From an uncultured Allomuricauda sp. (lineage in GTDB: Bacteria; Bacteroidota; Bacteroidia; Flavobacteriales; Flavobacteriaceae), in NCBI RefSeq assembly GCF_947495325.1, contig NZ_CANLYK010000001.1, forward strand, positions 1,674,001 through 1,738,000: 64,000 nucleotides of DNA. The letters are read 5' to 3'. Of the stretch, positions 1 to 8,957 are shown piece by piece. The notes under the pieces were generated by a model. The model made no database searches and was not told the DNA's origin. It was given only the letters and a program-made list of their open reading frames with translations. Each line of letters begins with the position of its first letter. Position 1 is the stretch's first letter. The position numbers and the translations under genes are program-made.

Positions 1-356
1 TTGCATTGGGAATTGCAGCAGGATTTTCTGATTTATTGGGAAATGTATGGGGATTGGCAATTATTGTAACCACCACAGAAAGTTTGGATTCTATTGAGGG
101 AAAATCATGGTCATCCTCCAATATATACGAATACGAATCATTTAATGCGGCCTATAATGAAGATTTTATATCCGAAGACCTCATTGAAGCAGAATCTGAC
201 GAGAATCAATCCTTCCTTTTTACCATTACAGAATTGGATACTCAAAATAAAACAGTATCCGGAAACTTCAGTTTTGAAGCTATTGATACCGTTTCTGGTG
301 AAACGCACCAAATTACAGATGGTAAGTTTAACAATATCAATTACACCACAAATTGA
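1..356 (+). CDS. C-terminal part of a hypothetical protein (DUF6252-like)
   Basis: The reading frame is open to the left edge of the window, so the N-terminus is missing and the TTG at 6 is not a credible start. About 117 residues are visible. They end in a beta-rich segment reading TVSGNFSFEA and then DGKFNNINYT, a pattern I associate with small Bacteroidota lipoproteins of the DUF6252 kind (a closing 'GTFSF...NG.F..I.Y' motif). No catalytic motif is visible. Role unknown; such proteins usually sit in the periplasm or outer membrane, but the signal peptide lies outside the window. A 550-bp gene-free stretch follows. Reading frame sure, family tentative. Confidence 0.5.
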   Translation, partial: ALGIAAGFSDLLGNVWGLAIIVTTTESLDSIEGKSWSSSNIYEYESFNAAYNEDFISEDLIEAESDENQSFLFTITELDTQNKTVSGNFSFEAIDTVSGETHQITDGKFNNINYTTN

Positions 357-906
357 AGTCTCTTAGCATATCCGCTGATAATAAAAATCAGATTTTTAAG
401 ATAGGTGCTGTTTTCACATTTAAACGTCTTAAGGGCTCATTTTCCCCTTTTAAATTAAATAATAGCAATTCCAGATTACTTATATCATCCAAGTAATAAA
501 ATAATGATAAATGTTTTGGGGAATAACTAAAACTAAGTAATTAAGTCCTAAGTTATACTGTGCCAAAACCTTAAAAGAACTGAGATTTTTGCGCAATTTT
601 CGATTGAATTTAAGAAAAAGTCACCTATTCGGTGAACAAAAATCTTTGATAGGCCAAAAAGCCCTTATTTATTAGGGTTTTAAAAGATGGGTTCAAGTCC
701 CATAACTCTTAGCTCATATTTTCTGTTTGAAAATCCCATTGAAGCTGATTTGTAACTGCGCTTGTTTACGAAATCTTCGGCTGTCAAATCCATATATACA
801 AAATACCCTACAATTCATACACATTTATTCCTACATATCTTTTTCTGTATTACATTAGAATATATTCAATTTTATCAAGTACTCCATTCTGACCTAAGAC
901 TGAATC
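357..906. other. Gene-free stretch with a repeat copy
   Basis: AT-rich intergenic DNA with no convincing gene. It holds the left copy of the 134-bp direct repeat (568-701, listed separately), including a small hairpin and a tRNA T-arm-like sequence. The remainder, about 704-906, must contain the promoter of the following plus-strand cluster, but I could not pick an unambiguous -33/-7 pair. The open frame at 762-980 has no plausible product. Confidence 0.6.
568..701 (+). repeat. 134-bp direct repeat, left copy, T-arm-like 3' end
   Basis: Aligns without gaps to 13312-13445 with about 29 mismatches in 134 positions (counted by eye, about 78% identity). It contains a hairpin TCACC-TATTC-GGTGA at about 630-645; the other copy has TTACC-CATTC-GGTGA, so the one stem change turns C-G into T-G and keeps pairing. 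The 3' end forms a perfect T-arm shape: ATGGG-TTCAAGT-CCCAT at 687-703. No full tRNA cloverleaf could be built upstream. Possibly the remnant of a tRNA or tmRNA gene end used as an integration site. Confidence 0.65.
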
Positions 907-1320
907 ATGAACAAAACCAACTTTCCATTCAAAACTCTTATATGGGCATTCCTTATCATATCCATATTATTCCTATTTAAACCCCAAGTAGAAAAGCTTT
1001 TAGAGAATAGCGAAGAAATTGAAGTACTCGGGGTAAAAATTAAGGTAAGTACTTCAGAATCCGAAGAACTTCTTAAAGTGCAAAAAGACTTTGAAAAACA
1101 GTCCTTTGCCTTCAATGAAAAAATTACCCAACAAGATATGGCCATTGATTCATTAAATGACCTTGCAGCCAATCTCAAAGGTGAAATACAAGGTTGTGCT
1201 GAGGCGGAATCAATTACCAATCAAATAGATATGAAAATCAAAAACCTGAATACCTTAAATCGCACTATTAAGAGACAGCCCTTGCTAGTAAAAGATTTTA
1301 AGATTATTAAAAAAGAATAA
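907..1320 (+). CDS. Small membrane-anchored coiled-coil protein
   Basis: A 137-residue protein of no recognised family. The N-terminus has one hydrophobic segment at about residues 9-24 (IWAFLIISILFLF) with Lys just before it, so it is probably a single-pass inner-membrane protein. Residues about 48-95 are rich in Glu, Lys, Gln and heptad-spaced Leu, consistent with a coiled coil. The C-terminal tail is strongly basic. It is the first gene of a plus-strand series running to about 10.3 kb, with 42 bp to the next gene, so it may be co-transcribed with the Bor-like lipoprotein and FAD oxidase. Function unknown. The minus-strand open frame over it (894-1220) is a shadow. Confidence 0.6.
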   Translation: MNKTNFPFKTLIWAFLIISILFLFKPQVEKLLENSEEIEVLGVKIKVSTSESEELLKVQKDFEKQSFAFNEKITQQDMAIDSLNDLAANLKGEIQGCAEAESITNQIDMKIKNLNTLNRTIKRQPLLVKDFKIIKKE

Positions 1321-1362
1321 CCCAGCTTTTGACCATTTGTTCTAAAGCCAAAAAAACCTTCC

Positions 1363-1722
1363 ATGAAAAAAAAGTTCTATATAACTGTAATGGGCCTGTT
1401 GCTAATGCAGGGAATAAACTCTTGTGTCAGCACACGGATTGAGGCTAGTCCTTATCAAGATAGTGTTGAAAATTTAGAATGTCAACGTAAATCAAGTTGG
1501 AGCTATTGGTGGGGTGTAGCCCCTGGAAGCACAAAAATGGTCAGTGCCAACCCTGACGTTGAAGGCACTGTTTGCGCCTGTCACGAAAGAGCCATGTCAT
1601 GGGTCACCGTAAAAACTTCCTTTACTGATTTTTTATTAAGTCTGGTCACTCTAGGTATTGTAAATCATAGGACGGCAATTTACGGCTGTGCAAGGCCACA
1701 AGGTGGAGAAGAAGAAATCTAA
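1363..1722 (+). CDS. Bor-like lipoprotein
   Basis: A 119-residue predicted lipoprotein: basic N-terminus, hydrophobic core and a lipobox-like GINSC with Cys at residue 21. The C-terminal segment (SFTDFLLSLVTLGI followed by a closing Tyr-Gly-Cys) resembles the end of the phage lambda Bor / Iss family, where 'TF.NGLLGFITLGIYTP....YC' is typical, and the length is close to the 97 residues of Bor. In phages and plasmids Bor is an outer-membrane lipoprotein linked to serum resistance; nothing here shows that role. It lies 11 bp upstream of the FAD oxidase gene, so the two are probably co-expressed. The Bor assignment rests on this pattern alone. Confidence 0.55.
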   Translation: MKKKFYITVMGLLLMQGINSCVSTRIEASPYQDSVENLECQRKSSWSYWWGVAPGSTKMVSANPDVEGTVCACHERAMSWVTVKTSFTDFLLSLVTLGIVNHRTAIYGCARPQGGEEEI

Positions 1723-1733
1723 AATTTATAGTT

Positions 1734-3305
1734 ATGTTACCAGAGGGCATTAGCAAATTACCGATACAACAATGGACGAACAAGCATCAAAATTTTACAC
1801 ATAATTTGGTTGCCAATGCTTCATTTAAGCTACGAAACCCCCTAGGTCAAAAAAACAGCGACCGATATCCAAAGACCACAAAAAACTTTCAATGGCTGAT
1901 TCAACATGCCCTGGACAACAATCTAAAACTACGGGGAATGGGCAGTGGCTGGTCATTCACCAAAGTTGGGGTAACCGAAGGAGGACTGATCGATACTGCT
2001 TCATTAAATTTTTCTTTTCCTTTAACCCAAAAATTGGTAAGTGCAAATTATTCCAAGGGTCCTGAAGACCTTTATTTTTTACAGTGCGGAGCTATCATTT
2101 CTGAAATCAACAATAGATTGGATGCCAAAAACCCGCCTCGTTCCATCAAAGCTTCAGGCGCCAGTAATGGCCAAACCATCGCAGGGGCTTTATCCACAGG
2201 TACACACGGAGCGGCAATTAATATTGGTGCCATTCCAGATTTTGTGGTCGGCTTACATGTAATTACAGGTCCTGATAGTCATATTTGGTTGGAACGCAAC
2301 TCTTATCCAGTAGCTTCCCAAGAATTTGTGGATTGGCTTGGAGCAGATTTAGTTCAGGACGACGAGTTGTTCAATGCGGCATTGGTATCTTTTGGAAGCT
2401 TTGGTTTTATTCACGGTATTATGATCGAAACTGAACCGCAGTTCTTGCTCACTGAACATCGCGTGGGAAACATAGCTTATGATGACACCTTAAAAAATGC
2501 CATGAAAACTTTGGATTTTTCTGGTCTTCAATTACCAGGAGTTGGGCAAAATGGAGCCATGTACCATTTTGAAATATTGTTCAATATTCATGATTTTGAA
2601 TCCAATAACCCTGCAAAGGGGGCTTTTCTAAAATACATGTTCAAAAAACCTGTGGCCCCACACCCACCACTCCTAAGAAGCAATGATTTTACCTATGGGG
2701 ATGATCTATTGGGAATCATTTCTACCGTTTTGGACAAATTGCCCGGTTCTGGATTGTTGATACCGGCTATGGTCAATGCTATGTTCAAATTGGCATTCAA
2801 ACCACAGAACCCCATCCAAGGCACAATTAGGGAGATTTTTAACTACACCAAATTTAGAGGGAAAGTGGCCAGTGCCGCAGTTGGAATTACCATTGAAGAT
2901 TCTCCCAAGGCGGTAGAACTTATTGTAGAAGTAAACAAACAAAAACCATTCCCTGGGGGACTTTCCTTACGTTATGTCAAAGGAACCAAAGCTACATTGG
3001 GTTTTACAAAATTTGCGAACACTTGTGTACTGGAAATGGATGGAGTAGATGGGAATAAAGCAAGAGAGTTTTATGAAGCTGTGTGGAACAAGTTTGAACA
3101 GGAAGGAATTGCTTATACCCTGCATTGGGGCAAAATCAATTTTAACCTCAATGAAAATAGGGTTAAAAAAATGTATGGCACCAATGAAGTGAAATCATGG
3201 ATTGATGCTCGAAATCAATTACTTTCAATTCCTGTATTACATGTTTTTAATAATAAATTTATTGAGCAATGTGGTTTGGATAAGATACATGGGGCAATTA
3301 TCTGA
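1734..3305 (+). CDS. FAD-linked oxidase (PF01565, sugar-lactone-oxidase-like)
   Basis: A 523-residue flavoprotein of the vanillyl-alcohol-oxidase / gulonolactone-oxidase superfamily. The FAD-binding N-domain is recognisable: RYPKTTKNF at about 44-52, the flavin loop MGSGWSF at about 69-75, and GASNGQTIAGALSTGTHG at about 140-160. In gulonolactone and aldonolactone oxidases the residue after GSG/GAG is often a His carrying covalent FAD; here it is Trp73, so FAD is probably bound non-covalently. The C-terminal half contains the substrate-cap region, with an ALO-like Leu-His-Trp-Gly-Lys near the end. No signal peptide, so probably cytoplasmic. Substrate unknown. It sits between a lipoprotein and a membrane amidohydrolase in one plus-strand series. 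Confidence 0.75.
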   Translation: MLPEGISKLPIQQWTNKHQNFTHNLVANASFKLRNPLGQKNSDRYPKTTKNFQWLIQHALDNNLKLRGMGSGWSFTKVGVTEGGLIDTASLNFSFPLTQKLVSANYSKGPEDLYFLQCGAIISEINNRLDAKNPPRSIKASGASNGQTIAGALSTGTHGAAINIGAIPDFVVGLHVITGPDSHIWLERNSYPVASQEFVDWLGADLVQDDELFNAALVSFGSFGFIHGIMIETEPQFLLTEHRVGNIAYDDTLKNAMKTLDFSGLQLPGVGQNGAMYHFEILFNIHDFESNNPAKGAFLKYMFKKPVAPHPPLLRSNDFTYGDDLLGIISTVLDKLPGSGLLIPAMVNAMFKLAFKPQNPIQGTIREIFNYTKFRGKVASAAVGITIEDSPKAVELIVEVNKQKPFPGGLSLRYVKGTKATLGFTKFANTCVLEMDGVDGNKAREFYEAVWNKFEQEGIAYTLHWGKINFNLNENRVKKMYGTNEVKSWIDARNQLLSIPVLHVFNNKFIEQCGLDKIHGAII

Positions 3306-3375
3306 AAATCTGCAAAGAATATAAAATTTAAGAATAAAAAAGCTACTGATTACCAACAAGCTTAATTCAAATAAA

Positions 3376-5169
3376 ATGGGAAAGAAAACCCGTAATGAAC
3401 TGCCAATAATCAATGCACATACCCATGTATTCACTTCGAGGCATGTACCTCCATTATTGGCCAAAAAATTCATACCGTTTCCTTTGTATTATTTGGCGCA
3501 TCTAGATATCGTAATTGGGATTTTTACGTTTTTTAAAAGTTTAAAAAAATTATACTATCAAAATTGGCATCGCAATCTACGTAGATTTCTGTATTATGTT
3601 TTCGCAGCTATTAGCAGAAACCCCATATTGAGAATACTACATTGGATTCTAAGTATTTGGCTCGTTTTATTGGCATTCTATTACTTCCATGATTGGATTT
3701 TTGGGCTTTATACTGATTCCACTAGCAAAGAAACACTACTGGGAAAAGCAATTGAAAGTCTTAGAAATACAATGATTGAATACCATGTATTTCCTATGAA
3801 TCCTACAGTTCTTATAAAAGTTATCGTAGTGCTATTTGTACTATTGTTCATCAAGACCGGTAGAAATCTCATATTCTTCATCTTTAAAAAGATTTTCACA
3901 TTTTTCAAATTAATCCCTGGCAAGGAAACGCAAAAATTAATAGACCGCTATTTGCTTATTGCCAAATATGCCGTTTACAAAAATCAAACCAACATATTCT
4001 CCAAAATGAAGGAACAATACCCCAAAGGCTCTGGATTTGTTTTACTTCCCATGGATATGACGCACATGAAGGCTGGTAAATGTAAGGAGACGTATGAAAG
4101 TCAATTAGAAGAATTGGCTAAAATTAAAAACTCCTCAACCTATAAAAAACAAGGTATTAAAATACATCCTTTTATTTTTATTGACCCAAGAAGAATACAA
4201 AAGGACCACAAGAATAAGGGTGGGCAGAATACGTATTCAAGCTCGAATCTATTTAATTATTCCCATAAAAAAGGTAAAATTACACTGGAACCAAGTATTG
4301 TAAAGACCTACATCGAAAAACACGGATTTGATGGTTTTAAGATTTACCCTGCCATAGGATATTACCCATTTGAAAAGGAATTACTTCCGCTATGGAAATA
4401 TGCTTGTGATAATGAAATACCCATCATGAGCCATTGTATCATGGGAACTATTTTTTACAGGGGCAGTAAATCAAAAGAGTGGGACGAACATTGGGTTTTT
4501 AAGGATGAAGAAACAAAAGACCAACTGTTATTGCCAGAAGTGAAAAATGTTGACTTTCAACGAAATTTTACTCATCCCATGAATTTTTTGTGCTTGTTGG
4601 AAGAGCCTTTTCTTAGGGAATTGATTCAAAAATACAACGACAACAACTTAAACAGTGTCTTTGGATATACAGACCCCATGACCCCCTTGAAACGAAATCT
4701 TAAGAACCTAAAAATATGTTTGGCACATTATGGTGGAGAAGATCAATGGAAAAAGTATTTGGAAAAGGATAGCTATGGGTATAGTCAACAAATAATCAAG
4801 AATCCAACAAAGGGGATTGATTTTATAAAATTTTTGACCGGAACTACAGATATTGATTTTGACCGTCTTGCCCAAATGTGGAAATATGTGGATTGGTATA
4901 GCATAATCAGCAGCATGATGATGCAATATCCTAATGTTTATGCTGACATTAGCTATATTCTTCATGATAAAGAAATTTTTCCATTATTGAAGGAAACTTT
5001 AAAATCAAGATATGGGCAATTAAGGAATCGTGTCTTATTCGGGACAGATTTTTACGTAGTTAGAAATCATAATTCAGAAAAAGATCTTTTTGTATCTAGT
5101 GATGCACTGCTCACAGATGAAGAATTTGACTTGATAACAAGGACAAATCCTAACCATTTTCTTAAGTAA
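3376..5169 (+). CDS. Membrane-inserted amidohydrolase (amidohydrolase-2-like)
   Basis: A 597-residue protein with a full set of amidohydrolase-superfamily metal ligands: NAHTHVF at residues 13-19 (His15, His17), His353 in the 'IMSHC' strand end, His451 in LAHYGG and Asp558 in FGTDF. This resembles the PF04909 group of metal-dependent hydrolases and decarboxylases. The odd part is a roughly 130-residue insertion between the first ligands and the rest of the barrel that contains two or three strongly hydrophobic helices (about 36-54, 86-105 and 144-172). The barrel is therefore probably tethered to the inner membrane by internal helices, not by a signal anchor. It lies 70 bp after the FAD oxidase and 110 bp before the subtilase. 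Substrate unknown. Confidence 0.7.
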   Translation: MGKKTRNELPIINAHTHVFTSRHVPPLLAKKFIPFPLYYLAHLDIVIGIFTFFKSLKKLYYQNWHRNLRRFLYYVFAAISRNPILRILHWILSIWLVLLAFYYFHDWIFGLYTDSTSKETLLGKAIESLRNTMIEYHVFPMNPTVLIKVIVVLFVLLFIKTGRNLIFFIFKKIFTFFKLIPGKETQKLIDRYLLIAKYAVYKNQTNIFSKMKEQYPKGSGFVLLPMDMTHMKAGKCKETYESQLEELAKIKNSSTYKKQGIKIHPFIFIDPRRIQKDHKNKGGQNTYSSSNLFNYSHKKGKITLEPSIVKTYIEKHGFDGFKIYPAIGYYPFEKELLPLWKYACDNEIPIMSHCIMGTIFYRGSKSKEWDEHWVFKDEETKDQLLLPEVKNVDFQRNFTHPMNFLCLLEEPFLRELIQKYNDNNLNSVFGYTDPMTPLKRNLKNLKICLAHYGGEDQWKKYLEKDSYGYSQQIIKNPTKGIDFIKFLTGTTDIDFDRLAQMWKYVDWYSIISSMMMQYPNVYADISYILHDKEIFPLLKETLKSRYGQLRNRVLFGTDFYVVRNHNSEKDLFVSSDALLTDEEFDLITRTNPNHFLK

Positions 5170-5279
5170 TCATGCAAGAGAAAACACTGAAATTGTATAA
5201 AAAAGATTCCCCTGGTAAGTTATCATATTGATCTATTAACATTCGTAACAAGGATAAGCATTGAAATAAAATCATCAAC

Positions 5280-7430
5280 ATGTCAAAAGAAGTAAAATCC
5301 CAACAGGAACTAAGCAACTCCTCCAAGTTGTATGGTAAACTTCGTATGATTGCCAACGGCAGCAATGAGGTAAATGCCATTAGATCTATTTCCAATCAAT
5401 GCATAGCTACTACTGGTCCGGTTTTAAAACAACAAGAATTTTCAGATATAACCCAACGGGTAGTTCAAAAATTCTCTTTACTTCCAGAAACCGACACCAT
5501 CGAATCATCAATCAAACTTCATAAAAAGAAAACCACAAAGGCAAGCCTAAAAAAAGGGTCAATCAACGAAGACCCGCCTACGTTGGTGGAAGCAAATGTA
5601 TTTATTGAACTAAGAACGGGCAGTTCTTGGAAAAACGTTTTGGAAGAGCTATTTCCGAATACAAAAAAAAATGTTCCTAGCAATCACATTAAGAATGTAA
5701 GAAGCTGTGGTAACATCATTAAAGCTACCGTAATTCTTGATGACTTGAAAAAATTGGCTTCGAGTAAGCATATAGTGGGCATTGAAGGTAGCCAATCGGT
5801 GCTAACTCCTCCTATGACAAATTTTTCAAAGGGGATAAAAGAAAAACCCAAACGTTTAAAATCAGATAACGGCAGTGTAAACATCGATAGTAGTAAGGTT
5901 TTGATAGGCATTATTGATGTGGGGGGGTTTGATTATGCACATCAGGATTTTCTAGACGGAAAGGGGCAATCAAGATTTATTGCCATATGGGATCAAGGCG
6001 GAAATCATAGATCTCCTCCTAGCGAGCTATCCTCAGATTTTAACGATTTGGACTATGGTAGCCTTCATACTCAAGAACATATGAATCAAGCAATTGAAGC
6101 TTCGACCACTATTCACGCACCAGTGCATGCAATAGAACCACAATCCCAACAATTCCCTTCATCCCATGCTACCCATGTTGCAAGTATAGCAGCTGGAAAT
6201 TCAGGGGTCTGCACTAATGCAAGTATTGCTGGAGTATTGATTTCATTACCATCAGAAGATGAGAATCGTTCTAAATCCTTTACGGATTCCTCCAGAATTT
6301 CCGATGCGGTGGACTTTCTCCTTACCCTAGCCGAACAAAAGCAATTACCAATATCCATAAATATCAGTTTAGGTACTAATGGGCATGCCCACGACGGTAG
6401 TGCAGCTGTAAACCGATGGATTGACAATCAGCTTACACAAGATGGCCGCTGTGTTTGCGTAGCTGCTGGAAATGCCGGTCAAGAAAAAGGGCTCACTCCT
6501 GATGACTTCGGATATATCATGGGACGAATTCATACTTCCGGAAGAATTTCAAATAAAGGGTTGACTAAAAACCTCGAATGGCACGTAATTGGCAATGGAA
6601 TTAGCGATGTATCAGAAAATGAACTTGAAATATGGTACGAGCCTCAAGACCGATTTTCGGTTATGATAAAACCGCCACAGGCGGATTGGATTGGTCCAAT
6701 CAAACCGCAACAGTTTATAGAAAATCAGCAATTGAACGACTTTTCATTTTTAAGTGTCTATAACAAAATATACCATGAAGCCAATGGCAACAATTATATT
6801 GGCATCTATTTAAGTCCCAACCTTAACCCTCAACAAATTGTTGGTGTTAAATCAGGGCTATGGAAAGTAAGATTAATTGGTGATGAAATTCGCGATGGTC
6901 GTTTTGATGCATGGATAGAAAGGGACGATCCTATAAGGCGTGCACAGAACTTTTGGAATTTTCCTTCCTTTTTTAGTGAAGCCACAAATGTAGATGATAA
7001 ATCCATAAACTCTTTAGCCTGCGGCCATAACGTAATTGCTATTGGCAACTTTGATGTAGAAAATGATAAAATAAATATCTCAAGTAGTCAAGGGCCTTCG
7101 AGGGATAATCGCCAAAAACCGGAGATTGTCGCCCCAGGAACCAACATAGTGGCTGCAAATGGTTTTAGCGGTCCGGATGAATTATGGACCTCAAAAACAG
7201 GAACCAGTATGGCAAGTCCTTATGCTTGTGGTGTAGCGGGCATTTTACTCTCTGCAAATCCCAGACTCACATCAGTACAAATCGCCGGTATAATGAAAAG
7301 AACCTCCACACCTATCACCGGTTTGAATTATGACTGGAAAAACGACACCGGATTCGGCATTATCAATATGAATGCCTGTGTTGAAGAAGCTATGAAATTG
7401 GTTGCTTATAAGGACATCACTGTAGATTAA
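5280..7430 (+). CDS. Subtilisin-like serine protease (S8), apparently not exported
   Basis: A 716-residue S8 family peptidase. The catalytic triad is visible: Asp213 in GIIDVGGFD, His296 in SSHATHVAS (Ala replaces the usual Gly of HGTHVAG) and Ser643 in KTGTSMASP; the oxyanion Asn is Asn398 in AAGN. The triad spacing is wide because about 245 residues separate Asn from Ser, consistent with an inserted beta domain. Residues about 100-185 (ending ILDDLKKLASSKHIVGIEG) look like an inhibitor-I9-type prodomain. There is no N-terminal signal peptide, unusual for subtilases, so it may act in the cytoplasm. The next gene, 31 bp on, encodes a metallo-beta-lactamase-fold protein; protease/MBL pairs of this kind occur in bacterial conflict loci, but the role here is not shown. 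Confidence 0.85.
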   Translation: MSKEVKSQQELSNSSKLYGKLRMIANGSNEVNAIRSISNQCIATTGPVLKQQEFSDITQRVVQKFSLLPETDTIESSIKLHKKKTTKASLKKGSINEDPPTLVEANVFIELRTGSSWKNVLEELFPNTKKNVPSNHIKNVRSCGNIIKATVILDDLKKLASSKHIVGIEGSQSVLTPPMTNFSKGIKEKPKRLKSDNGSVNIDSSKVLIGIIDVGGFDYAHQDFLDGKGQSRFIAIWDQGGNHRSPPSELSSDFNDLDYGSLHTQEHMNQAIEASTTIHAPVHAIEPQSQQFPSSHATHVASIAAGNSGVCTNASIAGVLISLPSEDENRSKSFTDSSRISDAVDFLLTLAEQKQLPISINISLGTNGHAHDGSAAVNRWIDNQLTQDGRCVCVAAGNAGQEKGLTPDDFGYIMGRIHTSGRISNKGLTKNLEWHVIGNGISDVSENELEIWYEPQDRFSVMIKPPQADWIGPIKPQQFIENQQLNDFSFLSVYNKIYHEANGNNYIGIYLSPNLNPQQIVGVKSGLWKVRLIGDEIRDGRFDAWIERDDPIRRAQNFWNFPSFFSEATNVDDKSINSLACGHNVIAIGNFDVENDKINISSSQGPSRDNRQKPEIVAPGTNIVAANGFSGPDELWTSKTGTSMASPYACGVAGILLSANPRLTSVQIAGIMKRTSTPITGLNYDWKNDTGFGIINMNACVEEAMKLVAYKDITVD

Positions 7431-7461
7431 AATTAATATCGACTACTAAAACAACCGACAA

Positions 7462-8793
7462 ATGAAACTTATAATATTCCGATCTTCAAAAGGTGATTCT
7501 CTTCTCATATCACATCCAGATGGAAATGGCAAGAATACTCATATTCTTGTCGATGGAGGAATGAAAACTAGTTTTATAAACTCCGTGACTCCTTATCTCA
7601 ACAAAGAAATCAAAGAAAAAAATGAGGTCATAAATCTGCTTTGTGTTTCCCACATAGACGATGATCATATCGTTGGCATCCTAACGTTAATGGAGCTTCT
7701 AACCCAATGGAGGGTATTCAATTACCATAACAATTCCAATAGCACAGCCAATGTCCCTAAACCCAAAACAGTTGAAGCACCTATTATAAAATGCATTTGG
7801 CACAATTCTTTTGCTAAAACATATGATTTAGGAGATACACTACCAATGGTGGCACAAGCGTTACAAAATGTGGAGCAAATGACTTCCGATTTTACAGATG
7901 TTGGTCTTTTCGAAAAAGTAAATCACAAAGCGACCAGCATAAAAAAAGGTATAACACTCTCTCAACGTATCCGACCTGAACGATTAAATATTGATCTTAA
8001 TCCTCAGTACAATGGCAACCTTGTTAAATGCAATCAAAGTTCTATCCATAAAAACGAACATAAATTAGGTAATATCAGCCTATCGGTTATAGGTCCTTTT
8101 TCCTCTGATTTAACAGACTTAAAAGATGATTGGATCAAGTGGGAAAAGTCACATCGTAAAGAATTAGAGGAATTTTACGCAGACTTAAGTCTAACCTCAC
8201 TGAATCAACCATTAAGCATGGCTCAATTATCACAATTCATGATAAATAGCGGTACTGTGTCTACCCTAGGAAATCGCGATAGTGTAAGTATTCCTAACCT
8301 AGCATCCATCATGTTTTTGGTTGAAGCAGATGGTAAAACCATTCTTATGACCGGTGATGGTCATTCCAACGATATATTGAAAGGGCTCAAGAAAAACAAA
8401 AAACTTTCTTCTAACGGTACTTTGCATGTGAATATCTTGAAAATTCAGCATCATGGTGCTGCGGCAAACATTGATGAAGATTTTTGTAAAAAAATTACAG
8501 CAGATCACTATGTATTCTGCGGAAATGGCACTCATAGCAATCCTGAAGAAATGGTACTTGAAGCGATTTGTAACTCAAGAAGGGGGACTTCAAATCAGAA
8601 AAGCAACAACACTCAAGTAAATCAGCCCTTTACATTTTGGTTTAGTGCACATCCGCAAGATGATTTAACTGATCATCAAAAAGTCCATATGGAAAAAGTG
8701 GACGGAAAGATGAAATCTTTTAAATCTAATCATGCGGATTTTGAATTTAAATTCATGCCCACAAATGAACATTTACAAATAATAGAACTTTAG
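7462..8793 (+). CDS. ComEC/Rec2-type metallo-beta-lactamase-fold hydrolase
   Basis: A 443-residue protein beginning directly with the MBL fold, without a signal peptide. Metal-binding motifs follow the ComEC type: SHIDDDHIVG (HxDxDH signature) at about residues 64-73, LMTGDG at about 295 and LKIQHHGA at about 328-335. ComEC-type MBL domains are nucleases or hydrolases in DNA uptake; stand-alone versions also occur in defence and conflict operons. A variable insertion of about 120 residues lies between the first metal motif and the second half. The gene follows the subtilase by 31 bp and is probably in the same operon. Substrate unknown; nuclease activity is possible but not shown. Confidence 0.8.
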   Translation: MKLIIFRSSKGDSLLISHPDGNGKNTHILVDGGMKTSFINSVTPYLNKEIKEKNEVINLLCVSHIDDDHIVGILTLMELLTQWRVFNYHNNSNSTANVPKPKTVEAPIIKCIWHNSFAKTYDLGDTLPMVAQALQNVEQMTSDFTDVGLFEKVNHKATSIKKGITLSQRIRPERLNIDLNPQYNGNLVKCNQSSIHKNEHKLGNISLSVIGPFSSDLTDLKDDWIKWEKSHRKELEEFYADLSLTSLNQPLSMAQLSQFMINSGTVSTLGNRDSVSIPNLASIMFLVEADGKTILMTGDGHSNDILKGLKKNKKLSSNGTLHVNILKIQHHGAAANIDEDFCKKITADHYVFCGNGTHSNPEEMVLEAICNSRRGTSNQKSNNTQVNQPFTFWFSAHPQDDLTDHQKVHMEKVDGKMKSFKSNHADFEFKFMPTNEHLQIIEL

Positions 8794-8957
8794 TAGCAAC
8801 ATGTGAAACCTAATTGGTAGCATATAGTATTTTTATTTTATGCCTATCTTAAATAAACATAAATTTCATGAAAGCTTATTTTCTAACTTAAGAACCATTA
8901 CCGTTTTTTTTATGCTTGGAACTAGCACAATTATTTTATAATTAAAAATTTGAACAA

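Noticed and set aside
660-715. tRNA gene in the left repeat
   Set aside because: The T-arm ATGGG-TTCAAGT-CCCAT is perfect, but no matching acceptor, D-arm or anticodon arm can be folded upstream, and no acceptor/CCA end follows.
894-1220. 108-codon minus-strand open frame
   Set aside because: Shadow of the coiled-coil membrane protein gene; low-complexity Ser/Phe-rich translation typical of reverse-strand reading.
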